Shown here in pieces: positions 51,066 through 55,213 of a stretch of 55,213 bases of DNA. The position numbers were made by a program, and so were the translations under genes. Within the stretch, counting starts at the first letter, position 1. Each line of letters begins with the position of its first letter. Origin of the DNA: Methylophilaceae bacterium (GTDB lineage: Bacteria; Pseudomonadota; Gammaproteobacteria; Burkholderiales; Methylophilaceae); contig CANFZA010000005.1 of NCBI GenBank assembly GCA_947451235.1, positions 1 through 55,213 on the forward strand. Reading direction: 5' to 3'. The notes beneath the pieces are model-generated. The model saw only the letters and a list, made by a program, of their open reading frames with translations. It was not told the DNA's origin and made no database searches.

Positions 51066-52052
51066 CTAACTTCCGCCAAGCGTAGCTTTTTTTCGGCTGG
51101 CTTTTAAGCTTAATAATATGCTGATGCCCAGTATTGAAATCACGACGCCAAGTGACACCGCAACAGGAATTTTAAACCATTCTACAATCAACATTTTTGT
51201 GCCGACAAACATGAGGACAACCGCTAAACCATATTTAAGTAAATGAAAGCGGTCAGCCATATCTGCTAACAAAAAGTATAATGCGCGCAAACCTAGAATT
51301 GCGAAGATGTTTGAAGTAAACACGATGAATGGGTCGCTAGTGATAGCAAAAATAGCGGGAATGCTATCCATGGCAAAAATTACGTCTGAGAACTCGACCA
51401 GCACTAACACTAAAAACATGGGTGTAAACCAGCGCACGCCATTCTTAACTATCCAAAATTTATCGCCGTGATAAGTCTCTGTGATGCGTACATGAGCGCG
51501 CAACCAACGTAGCAAAGGATTCTGAGTTAAATCTGGCTCATGGTCAGCAAATACAAACATCTTGATGCCCGTAATAAGTAAAAATGCGCCGAAAACATAG
51601 AGTACCCAGTGAAACTCTGCAATCAACCATGCACCAAGTAATATCATTAATGCACGTAATACAATTGCACCTAATACGCCATATACCAGCACACGTTTTT
51701 GATATTCAATCGGCACTGCGAAGTAAGAAAAAAGCATCACGAAGACAAATATATTATCAATTGCCAAGGTTTTTTCTAGTAAATATCCCGTGAAATACTC
51801 CATAGCCTTAGTATCGGCTATGGCACGTCCAGCGGTGTGATCTAACCAACCCCACAAAGCGCCGCCAAAGAGGATCGCCAAAAAAAACCACACTAGCGAC
51901 CAGCTTAATGCTTCGCGCGCGCCCACTTTTTGTGCGCCATGGCGGCCTAATAAAAACATGTCAATCGCGAGCATGGCTAAAACAAACAAGCCAAAGCCTA
52001 ACCACATCCACCACGTAGCAATTGATTGCATTTCACCCATATTTATTTCCAA
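51066..52052 (-). CDS. TerC/Alx family membrane protein
   Basis: 328 aa; LSWSLVWFFLAILFGGALW, LEKTLAIDNIFVFVMLF, LVLVEFSDVIFAMDSIPAIFAI. Confidence 0.93.
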   Translation of the reverse strand: MEINMGEMQSIATWWMWLGFGLFVLAMLAIDMFLLGRHGAQKVGAREALSWSLVWFFLAILFGGALWGWLDHTAGRAIADTKAMEYFTGYLLEKTLAIDNIFVFVMLFSYFAVPIEYQKRVLVYGVLGAIVLRALMILLGAWLIAEFHWVLYVFGAFLLITGIKMFVFADHEPDLTQNPLLRWLRAHVRITETYHGDKFWIVKNGVRWFTPMFLVLVLVEFSDVIFAMDSIPAIFAITSDPFIVFTSNIFAILGLRALYFLLADMADRFHLLKYGLAVVLMFVGTKMLIVEWFKIPVAVSLGVVISILGISILLSLKASRKKATLGGS

Positions 52053-52164
52053 TCATTTTTTTAAATCATCGCTTAATGTTAATTCACATTTTGTGTGCTT
52101 GAAGCATGGTTAGTCTTAATCTAATTGTAAGTGCATTCCACTGACTTATATCTCACGTCATTAG

Positions 52165-52698
52165 TCACTTAGATTTGGCGCCATGATTTCCACTAGCAAT
52201 ACGGTCCATCAACGCAAACATCACACCTGAAAACACCAGCGTTAAATGAATGCCCACTAGCCAAGCAAGTTGAGTATTACCGTTGGGCTCTGCCAAAACT
52301 TCTTTTACATTGATAAAGTATTTAAGAAGTTCGATTCCAGAAATAGCAACGATGGAGCCAATGAGTTTAATTTTTAAATCAGAAAATCCAACATGGCCCA
52401 TCCATTCCGGACGGTCTTCATTGTCTCCCGTATCAATTTTTGAGACGAAGTTTTCATAGCCGGCAAAAATGATAATCAGCAATAAATTTGCAACCAGCGT
52501 AATGTCTACAAGCGTAAGAATTCCCAGCAAGGCAGCACCAGCATCATCAGAAAATACGGTAGGGATTAATGCAAAAAATGCTTTGCCAAACTTAACCAAT
52601 AACAGAGCAATACCTGCAATCAGGCCTATGTAAAAAGGGACTAACAGCCAGCGGCTGTTAAACATAAAGTGCTCTAAAAATAATTCAATGCGTTTCAT
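52165..52698 (-). CDS. TIGR00645/YqhA (UPF0114) family membrane protein
   Basis: 177 aa; LFLEHFMFNSRWLLVPFYIGL, VTLVANLLLIIIFAGYENFVSK. Confidence 0.9.
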   Translation of the reverse strand: MKRIELFLEHFMFNSRWLLVPFYIGLIAGIALLLVKFGKAFFALIPTVFSDDAGAALLGILTLVDITLVANLLLIIIFAGYENFVSKIDTGDNEDRPEWMGHVGFSDLKIKLIGSIVAISGIELLKYFINVKEVLAEPNGNTQLAWLVGIHLTLVFSGVMFALMDRIASGNHGAKSK

Positions 52699-52713
52699 TT
52701 TTTATCTCAATAT

Positions 52714-53592
52714 TTATGAATTACTGCGTAATGCCGCAATGCGCTCTTCTAAACTCGGGTGCGTGGTAAATAGTTTTTTTAAGCCACTCGCCCCACCTCC
52801 AGAAATACCAGAAGCCGCCATTTGTTTGGGTAAAACTGAAGGTTCATGCTCAGCTTGCAAACGCTCCAATGCCGCAATCATCTTTTTACTACTCGACAAT
52901 TTTGCCGCGCCTGCATCTGCACGAAATTCTCGTTGGCGTGAGAACCACATCACGATGATAGAGGCTAAGACTCCCAACATCAATTCAGCGATAATCATGG
53001 TGATAAAAAATGCTGGACCTGTGCCTTTTTCAGTTTTAAAAATAAGCTTATCGACCGCATAACCAATCACACGTGAGAGGAACATGACAAAGGTATTCAC
53101 TACGCCTTGAATCAGCGTGAGCGTGACCATGTCGCCATTAGCAATATGTGACACCTCATGCGCCAATACCGCTTCGGCTTCATCTTTACTCATTTTATTG
53201 AGCAAACCAGTAGATACCGCTACTAGTGAGCTGTTTTTAGTCATGCCAGTTGCAAAGGCATTAACTTCAGGGGAATCAAAAATTGCCACTTCTGGCATTT
53301 TAATGCCGACCATATCCGCCTGAATACGTACTGTTTTAATCAGCCAAATTTCTGTTGGCGTCTTAGCTTCTACAATGACTACCGCCCCGGACATGCGTTT
53401 GGCCGACCACTTTGAAATCGCTAATGAAATAAATGCACCACCAAAACCCATAATGGCAGCAAAGGCGAGTAGGTTTTTAAGGTCTAGCCCGTTAGCATTC
53501 AAATAAGGCTCTACGCCTAATAAGCGCATGGTGACTGAAAGCACCAGCATAATGGCAATGTTGGTGGCTAAAAAATAAAAAATGCGTTTCAT
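52714..53592 (-). CDS. htpX: Membrane zinc metalloprotease HtpX
   Basis: 292 aa; VLAHEVSHIANGDMVTLTLIQG, FSRQREFRADAGAAKL. Confidence 0.96.
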   Translation of the reverse strand: MKRIFYFLATNIAIMLVLSVTMRLLGVEPYLNANGLDLKNLLAFAAIMGFGGAFISLAISKWSAKRMSGAVVIVEAKTPTEIWLIKTVRIQADMVGIKMPEVAIFDSPEVNAFATGMTKNSSLVAVSTGLLNKMSKDEAEAVLAHEVSHIANGDMVTLTLIQGVVNTFVMFLSRVIGYAVDKLIFKTEKGTGPAFFITMIIAELMLGVLASIIVMWFSRQREFRADAGAAKLSSSKKMIAALERLQAEHEPSVLPKQMAASGISGGGASGLKKLFTTHPSLEERIAALRSNS

Positions 53593-53852
53593 ATAATTTC
53601 CTTAAAAATTTCCAGAGCGTTCTAATCTTATCCTAGTGAACATGTCACTGTCGACGAATAAGGGTACGTCATTGAATGAGGCTGGTTCATGGCTAATACA
53701 GTATTAAACACCGCTTCAAAGAATAGTTAATTACAAGTATTGAGATCAATAAAGAATTGATGGTTTTACTCTTAAATTTTTACATTAGTAGTATTAGCCG
53801 TCAATTTATGTTTAATCTTGCTCATCTCAAAAACTTGCAGTGCTATTTTTAT

Positions 53853-53888
53853 GGCTAGTTGTACGGTGAGTCTTACGGCTAGTCTTCT
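53853..53888. repeat. 12-bp tandem repeat, 3 imperfect units, overlapping the hpf stop codon
   Basis: ggctagttgtac/ggtgagtcttac/ggctagtcttct; stop codon at 53879-53881 lies in unit 3. Confidence 0.6.
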
Positions 53889-54223
53889 GCTACTGGCAAT
53901 ATCACTGTTTCATGCGAAAACTCGCGCGCCCGTTCTAAACGCCTGATTAAAGTACGCGCGCAACGGTCACTTGCACGGTCAATCGCCACATAAAGGTCAG
54001 TTTCAGTATCTTCAATCACAATATCGTTGTGGCCCGCCAAACTTAAGTCAATTTGGCAACGCTTGTCTACGCCACCTCGAGGACCATTAATGTCTGCTAA
54101 CCGCACTTGAACCCGTGTGATGGATTGGTCATTTCTGTTAAGCGCAAACTCCATTCGGCGTTTTGTGTAATCGCGTATGCCATCAGTGAGTGAAAAACCA
54201 TTGGTTTGAATATCAAGTTGCAT
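53879..54223 (-). CDS. hpf: Ribosome hibernation-promoting factor / RaiA family
   Basis: MQLDIQTNGFSLTDGIRDYTKRRMEFALNRN...; start set at ATG 54223. Confidence 0.85.
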   Translation of the reverse strand: MQLDIQTNGFSLTDGIRDYTKRRMEFALNRNDQSITRVQVRLADINGPRGGVDKRCQIDLSLAGHNDIVIEDTETDLYVAIDRASDRCARTLIRRLERAREFSHETVILPVAED

Positions 54224-54270
54224 CTTTTTCTCCTTGCTGTTGAATATGTGATCAACTTTACGCTTAGAAT

Positions 54271-54325
54271 ATACATCTAACAATTAGATAAATATTGACT
54301 AATACATCTAATTTTTAGATGTATT
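54271..54325. promoter_or_regulatory. Two related palindromes between divergent hpf and nhaR-like gene
   Basis: ATACATCTAACAATTAGATAAAT and AATACATCTA-ATTTT-TAGATGTATT (perfect 10-bp arms), centres about 31 bp apart. Confidence 0.6.
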
Positions 54326-54345
54326 TTATATAGGAGAGGCGTTTG

Positions 54346-55213
54346 ATGAACTTAAATTCAAATAACTTAAATTCACATCGCTTAAATTCAAAGAATTTAA
54401 ATTTTAAGCACTTGCGATATTTTTGGATGGTGGGCAAGACTGGAAGTATTGTCCGCGCGAGTGAGCAACTGCATTTATCTCCGCAATCGATCAGCGTTCA
54501 ATTAGGTGATTTAGAGAACAGTCTTGGCGTGCAGCTTTTTCGCAAAGTTGGTCGTGGCCTTGAACTGACTGATATGGGGCGTAGAGTTTTTAGCTATGCG
54601 GATGAGATATTCTCAATTGGCAATGAATTGCTGGAGCTTACACAACATCAGCAAGGCAGAAAAAGTATTCCGTTTCGCATCGGTATCACCGATTCCGTAC
54701 CAAAATCAGTCGCCTATCGAGTAATAGAGCCTGTGTTATTCATGGATGAATCCATTCGATTAATATGCAGAGAGGGCAAATTGGCAGATTTATTGTCAGA
54801 AATGTCGGTTAATCAACTTGATTTGGTTATTGCTGATCGCCCTATGCCCAGCAATTTAAATGTCCGCGCCTATAATCATTTATTGGGTGAAAGTAAATTG
54901 GCGATTTTTGCCGCTAAAAGCTTAATTGAAAAGTATGCGGATAAATCTTTCCCAAAAATTTTGCACAATGCACCATTTCTAATGCCAGGTGAAGACTTTT
55001 CTTTTCAGAAAAAACTACTTACATGGATGGAATCCAAGCAAATTTACCCAAATATCGTTGGTGAGTTTGATGACAGCGCATTACTTAAGTCTTTTGGTCA
55101 GGCTGGGGCAGGATTTTTCGCAGGATCAGATGCCATTACAGCCTATGTATGTCAACAATATCAAGTTGAAAAAATAGGGCTAATAGATAGTATTAGTGAG
55201 CAACTTTATGCGA
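54346..55213 (+). CDS. nhaR: LysR-family regulator, NhaR-like (runs off window end)
   Basis: Not in ORF track because it has no stop in the window; MNLNSNNLNSHRLNSKNLNFKHLRYFWMVGKTGSIVRASEQLHLSPQSISVQLGDLENSLGVQLFRKVGRGLELTDMGRRVFSYADEIFSIG. Confidence 0.85.
   Translation, partial: MNLNSNNLNSHRLNSKNLNFKHLRYFWMVGKTGSIVRASEQLHLSPQSISVQLGDLENSLGVQLFRKVGRGLELTDMGRRVFSYADEIFSIGNELLELTQHQQGRKSIPFRIGITDSVPKSVAYRVIEPVLFMDESIRLICREGKLADLLSEMSVNQLDLVIADRPMPSNLNVRAYNHLLGESKLAIFAAKSLIEKYADKSFPKILHNAPFLMPGEDFSFQKKLLTWMESKQIYPNIVGEFDDSALLKSFGQAGAGFFAGSDAITAYVCQQYQVEKIGLIDSISEQLYA
54349..54408 (+). repeat. In-frame 15-bp tandem repeat, 4 units
   Basis: aacttaaattcaaat/aacttaaattcacat/cgcttaaattcaaag/aatttaaattttaag encoding NLNSN/NLNSH/RLNSK/NLNFK. 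Confidence 0.9.

Noticed and set aside
52053-52164. yybP-ykoY (manganese) riboswitch upstream of the TerC-family gene
   Set aside because: Conserved riboswitch core motifs were not seen in the leader

Overview
The window is about 55 kb of a bacterial chromosome. Gene content and order suggest a betaproteobacterium, plausibly Methylophilaceae/Methylotenera-like (inference only). Most of it is conserved housekeeping sequence: rpsT, purK/purE, proB, obgE, rpmA/rplU, ispB, pilD-coaE-zapD-yacG, argJ, cysS, ppiA/ppiB, lpxH, nusB/ribH, phoB/phoR, apaH, htpX, hpf. Accessory or less ordinary content includes: (i) a tRNA-Arg(CCG) followed by degenerate sequence, namely an XRE-family regulator relic, 11-bp GGCCCA iterons and a tRNA-like fragment, and then a divergent cbbR-like / fbp-fba-tpi-2OG-dioxygenase cassette with no RuBisCO or PRK in the window; (ii) a membrane-anchored protein whose cytosolic part resembles the C-terminal (ligand-binding) half of TetR regulators without an HTH; (iii) a large protein with a duplicated sensor module and a C-terminal CheW domain; (iv) 11-bp-phased Pho-box-like sites upstream of both phoB and an olsBA-type ornithine-lipid gene pair; and (v) a recurring pattern of short tandem repeats (periods about 9-18 bp, 3-5 copies) concentrated at ORF edges, several overlapping stop or start codons, including a four-copy in-frame 15-bp repeat that extends the N-terminus of an NhaR-type LysR regulator. 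No CRISPR array, rRNA, intact transposase, integrase or obvious prophage was seen. All calls come from reading the sequence; no database searches were run.
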